Shown here: positions 11,940 to 24,300 of the stretch, one piece after another
Numbering within the stretch: position 1 is the first letter of the stretch
How the letters are laid out: the number at the start of each line of letters is the position of its first letter
Assembly (NCBI GenBank): GCA_036365515.1
Contig: CM070873.1
Location: forward strand, 228,237,876 to 228,301,875
Length of the DNA stretch: 64,000 nucleotides
Direction of reading: 5' to 3'
Source: Torymus aiolomorphi
Lineage: Eukaryota; Arthropoda; Insecta; Hymenoptera; Torymidae
Program-made: the position numbers and the translations under genes
The notes under the pieces: model-generated
Databases searched by the model: none
The model's input: only the letters and a program-made list of their open reading frames with translations
Told to the model about the DNA's origin: nothing

Positions 11940-12165
11940 AGCTGATGGGGAGCGGATGGGTAACGGAAGGGGAGCGGACGGGAGAGAGGATGGGTAACGG
12001 AAGGGGAGCGGAAGGGGGAGCGGCTATGTCCAATAATTGAGGGGAGCGGATTGAGAGCAGGGGGGGGGGGCGGATGGGGAGCGGACCCATAAAAAACTAC
12101 TGATTCTAGAGACATTTTTATGTTATTTTGGGGAACGGGGGGGAGCTGATGGGGAGCGGCTAGGT
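11940..12165. repeat. G-rich minisatellite
   Basis: Repeated GGGGAGCGGATGGG and GGGTAACGGAAG phrases, with an unbroken run of ten G near 12060. Multiple G3+ tracts give strong G-quadruplex potential on the plus strand. Confidence 0.8.
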
Positions 12166-12209
12166 TGTAAGAAAAAGGTCTACAACTATATAGTATAGTT
12201 AAATAGATA

Positions 12210-13010
12210 TATATACAAAGTGTCCCATTTTAATCGCCCCAGGCAAATATCTTGAAAAGTAAGGGAGATGGAAAAAAACTTTAAATACAAAAGTTGTAGG
12301 CTTCAAAGGAGGTCAGCTAATGGTAACAACGACCTTGACCTTGAACTCTATTTTCAAGGTTATTTTAAGGTTAAAGTGATTTTTTTAAATGGGAACCCCT
12401 AGTTTTGACCCCGGAAATAGAAAGAGCGGAAAATTTCACGTTCAGAAAGGTCTGATATATTGGAGTTTCAAAGTCATTTTAAGGTCAACCAGCCACTTTA
12501 ATGAGATCGACCTGGGAATACCTCTAGGAAGGACAAAATTAGCCTTGACGTTCAAGGTCAGTTTAAGGTAAGTCTATTTTAGAAAATGGAACCCCTTATT
12601 TTTGACCCCGGAAGTGGAAAGAGCGGTAGATTTTACGTCCGAATATGACCTTGACCTCGATCTTGACCTCAAACGTGACCTTGAAGGTTATTTTAAGGTT
12701 AAGTCGATTTTTTCAGAAAACCCCTTAATTGACCCCAGATGACCAATTTTGATACCATATGACAATACATATCTGAACGTAAAATTTTCTTCTCTTTCCA
12801 TTTCCGAGGTCAAAAATAAGGGGATTTTAAAAAAATTGACTTGACCTTAAAATAACCTTCCAGATCACGGTTAAAGTCGAGGTCAAGGTCATATTCGGAC
12901 GGAAAATCTTCCGCTCTTTCCATTTCCGGGGTCAAAAATAAGGGGTTCATTTTATAAAATCGACTTAGCTTACGACTTAGCAAGCGCTTAGCTAAAATGA
13001 GCGCTCCGTA
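12210..13010. repeat. Tandem and inverted repeat with nuclear-receptor-like half-sites
   Basis: The block CCCCTTATTTTTGACCCCGG plus flanking GACCTTGACCT sequence occurs twice directly (about 12397 and 12593) and twice inverted (about 12800 and 12925). Arms 12570-12735 and about 12800-12966 form a foldback. Five perfect TCAAGGTCA/TGACCTTGA 9-mers lie at 12336-12344, 12552-12560, 12646-12654, 12676-12684 and 12883-12891. Confidence 0.75.
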
Positions 13011-13038
13011 TGGCTGAATTACTACTAAGTGGACTAAG

Positions 13039-14271
13039 ATAACTTTTTTCACAAAATGGCGATTTTCTAGAAACTAGATATCGTTACTACAAACAATTTT
13101 TGATAAATCACTGGAATCTTTTTTGTTTCTCAACCGATTTTAGTTTTCAAGGTCTCAATTTTCTCCTTAAGGACGCTTGCTCACAAAATGAGTTTCTATA
13201 GAATCTTATGAAACTTGCAGGGTAGATTTTTATTGTTATTATGTGCAACATCTGCAAACTTCAGAAAGCCTAGCAACACCGTTCATGAGATATAAGCTAT
13301 CAAAGTTAGACAATTTAATACGGTGTTTTATAAAAAAGTCGTAAAAAAATTAACGTTTTCATTAATAACGCCAAAAGTTTTCTATAGAATTGAACGAAAA
13401 AGAGATATTTTACTAATGATGATATTTTAAATAAGCTGTCCAAAATCCAGAAAGCCTAGCAGCACCGTTTTCGAGATACAGTTGTTTAAAGTAGGTAACT
13501 TCGGCCGCGCGTGTCCTTGTGTGCGTGTAAACAAACCAATGGCGTGCCCGTGCGCTACGCGTGTATCTACACAGACGGAGCGCTTCTATGTGAATGTACA
13601 CACCGATGAAGCGGCGGCATGTGTACGTGTACAGTCTCGCGTGAAATTTTGAGAGTGGGGAGACCCGAGAGAGCGCTAGGCGTACGGCGTTCGACTCTGC
13701 GTACTTTTGGCTACGATTGCAATGAGCAAGCGTCCTTAAGAAATTTAATGGGGACTTGCCGAAGGAAAAATTAAAAATTATTCAAAACTCAGAAAGTCAT
13801 AGATAATTGTTCATAAATTCATGCACGTCGTTAAAACAAAATATTCTTTTAATTGGCTATAACTTTCTAAGTTTTGAATAATTTTTAATTTTTCCTTCGG
13901 CAAGTCCCTATGAAATTTCTTAAGGAGCGAAATGATATTTTTTGAAACTCCGTGCGAGAAGTTCGATTTCTCGCACGCTGCGTTAAACGATGCGTGCAAA
14001 AATCTCACTTCTCGCACGTCGTGTCAAAAAATACGGTTCGACACTTGTGTGAGAAGTTGATTTTCTCCTCGTGTGACCTTTTCACCCTCGCTTCGCTCGG
14101 GTGCAAACAGTCACACGAGGGGAAAATCAAATCCTCGCACTAGTATCGAAATGTACTATTGAAAACTAGAATCGGTTGAGAAACAAAAAAGATTACAATG
14201 ATTTATCAACAATTATTTGTAGTGACAATATCTAGTTTCTAGAATATCGCCATTTTGTGAAAAAAGTTATT
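13039..14271. mobile_element. Compound foldback element with 111-bp terminal inverted repeats
   Basis: Ends 13039-13149 and 14161-14271 are reverse complements (outer ATAACTTTTTTCACAAAATG). Inside are a second inverted repeat (13733-13801 with 13857-13925) and a hairpin (14043-14077 with 14110-14144) around a CACCCTCGC...GGGTG core. Two related AAAGCCTAGCA(A/G)CACCGTT phrases occur near 13265 and 13450. A short CpG-rich, CGCGTGT-containing stretch fills 13500-13700. No transposase frame. Confidence 0.72.
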
Positions 14272-14625
14272 TTAGTGGTGTTAAATACACTTTATTTATA
14301 ATAAATTGACTATCTCTATTATTTTAAATAAATAAATCACATTACACTATGTTTTTTTTTTTTTTAATTTTAGGTAATTTCTACATTTAGCACTGCTTTG
14401 ACTAGGGAGTCCTAGGAGAACCACCTTAAAATGTTTGAATTTAATATTATAATCAATTATTTCATTCATTTTTAATACATAATTTGAAAATTAAATCAGA
14501 TCTGTTATCTTATTCATATTTTATACATAATTTAAAATTTAATACTTTTTAATCTTAATAAATAAATGTAATTAGAATTGTATCATAAATTGGTGTAATA
14601 ACGTTAAATTTAAGCATTAAAAATT

Positions 14626-14697
14626 AATTAACGGAATCAGTAAATTAAGTTTGAGGCAGCCACGTGCCAATGAATTGGCAGCGGTTTTTTAATTACT
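14626..14697. repeat. Dispersed ~70-bp repeat, copy 2
   Basis: Closely matches 38743-38815, sharing GTGCCAATGAATTGGCAGCG, which contains the 14-bp palindrome GCCAATGAATTGGC with a small centre mismatch. Confidence 0.7.
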
Positions 14698-14699
14698 TT

Positions 14700-17000
14700 C
14701 AATAACATCCATTGTATTCTATATTGAAATGAAATTTTCTGTGCAATGAATACCAAATAATTATTTTTAATTTATGGTCGATGTAACTTAGATATTGTAC
14801 GTTTAATTTAGTGTTGTCAATTGTCAAAGTAAAAACTTCCAATTTTTATTGTGACTTTAAACTTGCTCGATAATTGCATTTATTTAACTTTACTAGTACA
14901 CAATATAATATTTTTGAAATAACTAAAATTATTCATGTCTGATAAATTGTAAAGGATGTCGCCCACTCCACATATGGATGTATTGTTTTGGAAACCCTAA
15001 CCTACAAAAACTTTAGTGGATACAAATTGTAAGAAGACTGTTGTGCATCTCAAAATTTTACTTCAGAATATCCATGTTTATAACTAAAATTGTAATCTTC
15101 ATCCTTAGTAAACCAAATTACACAATATAAAAATGCGATAGAACGGTCATAATTAAAATATGTATGAAATAAGAATATTATTGTCATAAATATCTTTAAT
15201 ATTTTGGATTGAAGTTGTTTTCTGTAACTGTTATTATGATTCTAAAAAATATTATTGTATTTTATGAAATAGTTATCGTGTCGATTCCTGGTGGTTTTAT
15301 TGTTACTTAATTCAAATCAAAACTGCATCCATCCACTATGAATCCCAAATTAATAATTTGATGAATTTTGATGAAATGAAGTTCACGTTACTACGAAACA
15401 TCAGGCAATCTAGTACCTCTTCGCCGTTTCATTTTAATAATGAGCATAATTATAGGCACTGTCTTAATTTTGTCGTCGAAAGATGCTTTGAATCTGAAAT
15501 GTTCCTCAAATTATTTCACTTTCCCCTATTATTTATGCGGCAGAAGAAAGAGAAGTACGAAAGAATAGCAAAGTTGCGATAGCGCTTACCGAATTCTCTA
15601 AATTTTTTAGGAGTATCATTTATCTTCGCGTTTCTATGACAAACTGATTGTTATCATTTCACAAGAATAAGAATTAAAACAAAATTTACCTATATAACCG
15701 CATTGCATGAAAAGTTTCTTCGAAAATAAATAAAATGAAATCAACGTAGAACTATCACTGTTTTGATTACAATACCGTATGTATTTAAAGAAAAGATCGC
15801 AATAGCTGCGTTTTTCTAGTAAAGTCGTGAATTATTTTTTTTTAGAAAAAAAAATAAATTTAAGATAACGTGTTATTTAATTAATTTGTGTTGTATTATA
15901 TATACGTAGTATTAGTAATACTATTCTTATCGTTTATAGTTAAACATTTTTTAATTAACTCATTCATTTACGGATCTTCAAGTTTGACTATAATGTGATT
16001 AATATTTTTATTAAAGTTAACAGTAGATTACAATATTGTGAAAAATACTATGTAAGAATCTGTAATATCTTCGACATACTCATTAAGAGTTTTAAAAATT
16101 TGTTTTACATGTAATACAAATGTAAACGAAAACGTAGTAATAATAATAAAGTAAAAAAAGTACTTTCAGTAAAAGAATTGTTTTAAAATAAACTAGAAAC
16201 TGAACAAGAGTCTCGGCGATAGCTCATTGAGCTACAACAAAATGAATTTCATTGTTATTAATCTGGAGATAAGAATATAAAATGATGCATAATAAACTCA
16301 TCCGTATCCGATTAAACAAAGAAATATTTGCATTTTTATAAGGTAAATAACCAGATGATTAATTTTGATTATAACTATATAATTAATTACAACTATACTT
16401 AGTTGATGTTATTAATGAGAACGTTATAAATGGTTACATAAATAATGGGTAAATTATATTTTCATCGACTTTGAACAACTTCCGACCATCTTAGACAAGG
16501 CCCCCGAGTGAGTTATTACGATCATTAGAGATACTATCAGTTTGTTGATACTATGCTATTTACGCATCAGCTACTGCTGACAACAGACAATTACCTAGCA
16601 CACATTAAGCAAGAACGAATCGGAAATTATGGGGTTACAAGCATTCAATGCAAGTATAAGTATTCCACTTGACTGTCGAAAGTGTTTGAACAAATTTGTA
16701 TAAACATATTATTTATTCAAATATTAAAGGTACTTAAGGAATTGTCAAAAAGTAAATAATAAGATTGCAGTTGTAAATACAGCACATTATTAACTAATTA
16801 CTGTTCATACCTAAATAAAACTAAATAAATGAATTTTGAATTTTTTTTAACTGCTTAATAAACAACTATTTCCTGTCATTTTCGATTGCCATTCCAATAC
16901 TACTGAAACAAAAGTAAACGGTCCCTCTTAATTTGCGCTCTGCATCCATAATTAAATAAAATCCGTTGCTCAATCCTATCACTGTAAATTTTTTTCATAA
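14700..17000. other. AT-rich spacer, no gene seen
   Basis: Long A/T tracts, no convincing splice-bounded coding block and no named repeat. The short frame near 15358-15582 has no recognisable motif. Confidence 0.5.
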
Positions 17001-17490
17001 ACTCCAGACGAGCTGAATCATACCAGCGCGAACATTTTTCACCTTGGATCGGCAGCGTAAGATAAGGAGCAAAGTTATTTCGGAAGAGCGCAGCAACCTA
17101 GTGACGATGATTTCCGGTTTCGCGGACTCGTGCAGCTCCGTGGCGAGGAAAAAAAAGTATCTGATCATGTGCCGCCGCCGCGAACGTAACGCGTACCGGC
17201 GTTATATTGTACTCGCGTAATAACATCTTGGCGGCGGCGTCGGCTACTCCGTTTTTCTTCGTAAGAGGCGAAGATAAGATGATTGAGGTGCGTGCATACA
17301 TTATCTCGGCCTGTTGAGCTTCTGATTCGTTGCAGTCAATCCTCACGCTCGCTCGGCACAAGAAAGCGAGAAAAACAAAGGGACGCCGTAGGTAAATCAG
17401 CTTCTCGTTGCCGCCGCTGCATGCGAGGAGATAAGCGTAGCGCGTATACGCGCCTGCTGTGTGTCGAAACGCGACGAGGAAATTCGCTTT
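17000..17490. promoter_or_regulatory. CpG island 3
   Basis: GCCGCCGCCGCG and CGCGTATACGCG patches in AT-rich surroundings. No supported coding frame. Confidence 0.35.
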
Positions 17491-18520
17491 AACAAATAAA
17501 ATTCTTTGTATTTACAGACAAAAAAAAAGGAAAAAAATAAATCCTACTTTCTGCTGTTTTGCAACGGTGCAGAGCAGATGCTTGGAATGACGATTTATTT
17601 TTCAAAGTGAAAACGATAAGTTTAATTAAAAAAAAAATTTATGGTGATTAGAAAAAAATAAAGAATTTAACACAATGCTTGTAATAAGTTATATTTATAA
17701 TCAGCTTCGTACATCCCACTTTTAATAAGGCGCTGTGCAATATATTGCACAAATAAAAATTAATTTATATAAACACTCAAGGAATAACCTCATTTCTCGA
17801 ATGCCTTAATTCCTTCTGTATTGTACTGATAAAAGTAATTAATATATTTATTAATTTCTAAAAATACATTTCTTTATTCGTAGGAACAAACAAAGTCGAT
17901 ATTCTCTAACTATCTTTTATGATTTTAAAGCAAATTATACAAAAGCGTAAAAAGAAAATACTTAAATAATTAATTATCGTATCAACAAGTTCAAGATTCT
18001 GCTACTTTTTACACTTGCTTGTTATCAATAACGATAGCTTATGTAAATTACAACATTCATTTTAAAATTGTGTGTACTTGAACTGCAAAAAGTATAATCA
18101 TTCTTTATAATTAGTTATTTTACACGTTCCTCATTTTTTTTTTCGAGATCTTAAATCTTAAGGACATTGTGCTAGTACAAGTCATTTTACGATGTTCTTA
18201 GTTTCTGCATTGTACGTATGGCAAATTCCAAATTAGCAACGATATGATCTAACCTTCAAGAGAGTATGAGCACTGTGTCTCAACGAATTTTCTTTTATTT
18301 TTAAAACATTATAAGTGTACTGACCGCGCACTGTAAAATGCTCCTTATAATTAACTCGTTCTTGAATATAAATTTTTCTGAATAAATTGCAACATTACGC
18401 GAATACAAACAATTTCTCACAGATATATATATATATTTTCATTTCAAAATACGTTTTTTGAGTTTAATATTGCTAAATCAGTCAAAATACATCATGAGAA
18501 CTTAAATTCCAGAAAATAGC
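17491..18520. other. AT-rich spacer, no gene seen
   Basis: Homopolymeric A/T tracts only. Confidence 0.5.
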
Positions 18521-20290
18521 ATATCAAACGCTTAGATCTAGTTGACTACGAAATCCGGATTTTCGGGTACAACAGTTATGCGCGTATCTTTCCCTAACCG
18601 CGCGCCGTTTCGAGAATATCAAAGGTCCAAAGACGAAACAACAAAACGTAGGAAAATCAAAAATTCCGAGCACGTGAAAACAATCGCAACAGCCGCGCGT
18701 ACCGAGAATGTCTAAATTCCCAAAATTCGTCATTAGAAACAGATCAGCCAAACGCGCATCCATAGCATCCGAAAAAAATGTCCCTTTCGCAAGCGGTGCA
18801 GATGCGTCGTGTGTGCCATCGCGTCGCATAATTGATTACCACAAGCGTGGAACCGCACGATGTGCCCATTTTAACGAGAAGAGAGGCGCGAGTTTAATTG
18901 CGATATAAACACAATTTGATCCAGCATCTCGACCCACTTTACATCGCCAACCGCATCGATGCTCCTCTTACACTTATATAACCCAACCTGCAAAAACCAA
19001 CAAACCGTTCAATAAACATTAACACACCCATAGAAACGTCTGGTTTGAGAGCGAGAGAGCGATCCTCGTCTCAGGGCGAACGCGCGAAGAAGACGCATGG
19101 CGCGTTCGCGCGGTCGAAATCCGCGCCGGCACGTAATCCAGATGCCTGATCTTCATTGTATACCCGTGTACTCATTGCACCATAGCGTGCTAAAGAACAC
19201 ATACACGCGCGTACGCACGCATAACGATGGTAATTACGAAAACGCGCCGCACATATATCCAGCGGGAGTATATGTGGCATATAACACGCGCGCATCCCAA
19301 CGGGCATCGAGACATTAGCATATCCCGCGCGCGGGCGGGGCTCGTTTATTAATTCGCGTAACTCTCGTCGGCCTCCCCCCTTATCTGCGCCCTACAATAC
19401 CAGGCAGCCGTGGATATGTATTCCGGCTCTTTTTCACGGCTCACTCGTGGAGAGCCCCGCAGCTCTGTATATACCCATATACTCTAGTTGCATAATCTGC
19501 AAGGCTCTTCTTCTTCCCCTCTCTCCCTCCCTCTCGCTTTTATTGTGCTACACTCGGGAACGTACAGCGCGCGTCTCGCAGTTGGTTCATCCTCCTTTCC
19601 TCCTCGATTGCGGCGGTTTCTTGCACCTTCTCGCGTAGGTACCTGCGCCGCGCGCGGGCAATGAATCGCGCGAGCGCCGAGAGCGCCTAGGAAACCGAAG
19701 CCCCACGCGCGCGCATGGCGCGGAGGATGGGAGAGGAGACGAGAGCTCGGTGTGTACATCATGGATCCTCTCTGTGGTGCGGGTACGAGAGAGAGAGTGA
19801 GAGTGTGGAGGATGAGTAGAGGGAGGTGGCAGTGGGTGCGTGGGAGCCCCAAGAAAGGGGGGCTCTCAGAGAGCTAACTCCCCCGTGAGTCCCCCCCGTC
19901 GTATATATATTCACCACCACCGCGCGCAGAATCCTCAAAGCACTTTTCACCCGCGATTCGGCTGTACGTGATATTTTTCTCGGTGCGCGCGGCTGCCGCG
20001 TCAGTGTGTTGTTGACTTTGTTGTTTTTTTAATCTGCACCGGTTGGTTCGGTCGATATTGCGCGCAGTGGAAGAGTTCTCGCTGATACACGGCGGATTGG
20101 CTGCGGGGCGCTGATAAATGAATGCGATTAGCAAGGATACTGGTTGACTAAGGTGTTTTGGAATTTGAGGATCAAAATCAAGGTGTGTGATGAGTTTTTG
20201 GAAAATCGAGAGTAATTGCAGTTTTCGCTGCGAAGTTGCGTTTCGTTGTCGGTATTAGTGCATGAAGTGGATAAGAGAGCAGTGGATATA
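18521..20290. promoter_or_regulatory. Large CpG island upstream of the CBM14 gene
   Basis: Rich in CGCG, GAGAGAGAG (about 19788-19802) and TATATATA/CACGCGCGTACG runs. It is the nearest island 5' of the CBM14 coding exons and contains the candidate initiator at 20003. Confidence 0.4.
19968..20182 (+). promoter_or_regulatory. Possible core promoter and 5' non-coding exon for the CBM14 gene
   Basis: Seen: TCAGTG at 20001-20006 matches the arthropod initiator, with A+1 at 20003. An AT-rich ATATTTTT at 19971-19978 lies about 25-32 bases upstream, where a TATA box would sit. Downstream, AAG|GTGTGTG near 20181/20182 is a usable donor that could splice to the acceptor just before ATG 21304. Inference only: the motifs are short and CpG islands contain many such matches. 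Confidence 0.3.
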
Positions 20291-21303
20291 ACAAATTGTT
20301 TGGAGCAATCGTCATTATAAGTTTTTATTATACTTTTTTCTATTAATATTTTATGTTTTTACAATATAAAAAATTTCAATAATTATAATATGACAAATTT
20401 TTTTATTTTATATGATTATTTAATTCTTACTATCAAATAAAATAATATTTACAATTGAGTGATTCGGATATTTTAAGTTTTCATTAAAAAAAATTGACCA
20501 TTTTTTTAAATTTTATTTTTATATTTTATTTATAAAAATAAGACCTTACGAATATTTTATTAGCCAATGGTGACTTCAGCCAAATCAATAACATAAGTTT
20601 TTTCAACCCCTAATCTTCCGTTGTAGAGTGTTCGCTACATTGAAATAGTAATCTTTTCTGCAAAAATCATTTGAAATACTTGTTGAAAATTTACAAAATT
20701 TGAAAATTAAAAAAAAAAACTATAAAATGCTTATGTTAAAAAATTATTAGAATATTTCTTTTTTTCTTGTAATAATGGGGACTGGGATTTTCAACAATGA
20801 CATTTAGGAGGTAATTTTAATAAGAAAAGAATTTATTAATGATGGGAAAATTTAATTAATTCTGACTTTAAACTTTCAAAGATATTAAATCATTTTTAGG
20901 GTTTTGCCAAAACCACTTTTTCCACTTTAGAGAAATTTTATTCGCCATTTACATTTAATATTGACATTTTTCAAGAGTTAGATCATTAAAATCGTTACAC
21001 ATTATTGCAACTTGAAATATATTTATATCAGTATATTTTGATTCCCAGAGTTTTTCACAAACAAAACGATTGAAAATATAATAATTGATTTGAAAATTTG
21101 TCATCATAATTTCTAATAAATTTAGTATAGTCAATTTAAAGTAATACAAGAATTAGTAAATATATATGAATAAAATTGTTTTCCTGTAGATCTATGAAAT
21201 AATTTTTAGTATTAATTATCAAAACTTTTGCTAAACTTTTAAATCGATTTTTTTGTCATTTGCCAATATCCTTCAGCAAAAACTATATTTTTATAATTTC
21301 CAG
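20291..21303. other. AT-rich sequence, probably 5' intron of the CBM14 gene
   Basis: No coding signal. It ends in the pyrimidine-rich acceptor-like TATAATTTCCAG directly before the ATG. Confidence 0.4.
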
Positions 21304-21375
21304 ATGATTTCAAGGTTTTACTTTGCCGGTGTTATCGTCATTATTGGAGTGCTGCTTTTCTATCGGGCAACGGCG
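21304..21375 (+). CDS. Coding exon 1 of the CBM14 gene (signal peptide)
   Basis: Starts at ATG 21304 and encodes exactly the 24-residue signal peptide. The donor is GCG|GTAGGT. A second GT four bases further on (GTATTT) would break the frame with exon 2, so the first is chosen. The AG just before the ATG can serve as acceptor for an upstream untranslated exon. Confidence 0.82.
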
Positions 21376-24300
21376 GTAGGTATTTCTACGATGACTATAC
21401 TCTGATAGAAAATTAACCATATTTTATATATAGCTAACATGTTAATTAAATGGAAGCATTTTGAGCAAAAATCATAATGCAAAGATAATATAATTTATCT
21501 AAAAGTTTTATTATTACTTAAAATACATATTTTATGAAGTATAAATACCATAATTTATTTCGGATTGGGAAATACAAGCAATGTTCATTTTTAGCCATAA
21601 AGTTAACTGAAAAATAGCTAATTTATGGTTAAAATTACTACCAGGGTACCTTTTACCAAAAATCAATTACCTCACAATTGCAAGAATCGACCTAATTATA
21701 GGTAATGAAAACGAACGCAAAGCGTAACGCTTATGACTCTTTCTAAAGTCCATAAAAAGTAAGGATGCGCGCGAATAAAATGTAAAACTGATCGTTACAA
21801 TTCTTTCTCATCATTTAGTGATCGCATTGCGTAACGGCATGATTACAGCGGGTAGATGGACCGATGCGCGAAATGCTTTACGAAACCCGCAGAGGGTCTC
21901 ACTCTTCTTTATGGTCGGGACTTGGCGCGCAGCGCATTATTTTCAAGCGTGTATTGTAACTTCTCACGGCTTGCCGCGTAACAATGACAAGCGCGAACGC
22001 GCGCTTCGAGCATTTTTCACATATTTCCCTTCGGTGCTCGCACCGGCTAATTAATTAATTAACTCATCGCGCATACGAACTAGTTTACTCAGCGAGAGCG
22101 CGTGCGGCTCAATTTCTAGTTGAATTCATCAGATGTGAGCACGAAAGTGAGTTTATGAGATTCAAACTTTTCGCACAATAGGAGGAATTGATGTAACATT
22201 GAATTACGTTGAAATGGGTTAAGAAAAAAATAAATCAACGAGAAATTAGAAAGAAATTTGGGAAAAAGGAAAGTATTCCGCAGGTATTGAGAAAATTTAG
22301 TTCTTGTAAAACAATAGTGTAATATTATTAGAATGTGGAATTCCCGATCTGATAAATGTAATATAGTGTGTATTATATAGTTCTCATTACGTAAAACAAA
22401 ATTTAATTCTATAACAATTAATTTTGCTATTTTAAAATCTTTGTGATCATATTCATTTAAGCGCCTTTAATTATAGAGTGTTCAATACAATTGTTATCTT
22501 TTTAATAGACACGAACCCACCTATCTATTATATTAAATTAAAGACGTTTTATAAACATAAATTTTTATTAATTCGATGAAATGAAAATATCACCTTTCAA
22601 AAATAATTGATTTAATTCAATTTCTCGGTAACTTTTACTTTTATTATAGAAATACAAATTAAAAAGTACTAAAAATTATTAGTATGCAAAGTAACATATA
22701 ACTATTTCTACACCTATCTATTATATTAAATTAAAGACGTTTTATAAACATAAATTTTTATTAATTCGATGAAATGAAAATATCACCTTTCAAAAATAAT
22801 TGATTTAATTCAATTTCTCGGTAACTTTTACTTTTATTATAGAAATACAAATTAAAAAGTACTAAAAATTATTAGTATGCAAAGTAACATATAACTATTT
22901 CCTTACCTAACTAATTGGCAAACTGATTTCCTAACTGAAACGACTAACCGTATTTAATATCGCACAGATAATTACAAAGTCGTTAGTCTTTTTTTTCCGT
23001 ACACATATTATGTCAAACATAAAGCTCAATTCGTTTATTTCCATACCAGCGACACAATGTCGTCATGACACTTTTTTTCCCGGTATAGAATCTTCGACAG
23101 TGCTTCGGCCGTTACATCATACGCTTGAAAAAAAAACGGAACGCAGTACTTTTAATCTGCCGATCGCGCGTTGCGCAATACCGAACAAAAAAAAAACTTT
23201 TGAGCGAAATAACGAGAGTGAGGAGCGCGCGCACATATGACACGCTATCCCTTCCTTTGTTGGACAGCAACGATCAAGATTTCGTGTCACACTACTTATA
23301 CTGCAGCATGCAGCAGGTGCGTGCGTGTGCAAAAATGCCGAGGGGAAAAGAGAAAGAACGAGCGAGCGAGGGAGGGAGGGAAGGAGGGGCGGCGCGCATA
23401 GAAGCCCAAACAATTAAATTCAACAAGTGTGAAGGTTGCAGCATCCTATCACGCAACGGGCGAGTCGCGCACGGGGCCATTCATTTTCACCGGAAGCGAC
23501 GGCCGTGAAAATTGATTGACATCGGCGAAATAAAGAAGCCGGCCGATTGTGTTCCGATCTGGCGTTGCCCCCCTCCTCCTCACCACTGTGAGCTGCCCCG
23601 CGGCCGTTGGCCAGACGTCAAACGAGCGTCCCGACGATCAAAAGTAATCGGCATCGGCTTTTAATTGAAATACAGATTGAGATAAACGCCGAATGCATAT
23701 CCTTCCATTGTTTATACACGAATTAACGCGCAACTTTTTTTTCTAACTGCTTTTTTGCCTGCGAAAGTCTATGGCCGTCGGAGCTTTTCATTTAGTGGCT
23801 ATTCTTTTCTTCTTTTACTTCGCGCTATTTGGATAAAAACGTTCTGACACGCGGCTAATGACCGCTTACAAGTACAATCATTGTTATACTGTAATTGGTA
23901 GAAATAAAAAATGTTTATGGTTTTGTAAATTTTTGGTATATTCTATTTTATGTTTAAATTAAAATATTTTTCAATTTAATTTTAATAATCAATTTTGATA
24001 TATCGAGAATCTGTATGCATATCTGCTGCAGTCTTAAACAGAGACTTACATGTTTAAAACAACATAAATAAAGAGCGTGCAATAACTCATATACATGTAC
24101 TTTTTGCGGGAAGGCTCTTATTCCAATCACATATTACACGCTGACAAATGAAACGACTTGTCAATTGCAATGTTGTAATAACGGAGAATCGAATTACGAA
24201 AGACCTGTGCCTTATTAACCAGGTGTAAATAGATATTGCTTTTTAAATATTCTTTACTCATATTACAAATGGAATTTTTAGTTCGTTATTACATAAGCTA

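Noticed and set aside
14043..14144. Rho-independent-type terminator
   Set aside because: The hairpin belongs to a eukaryotic foldback element and has no gene upstream.
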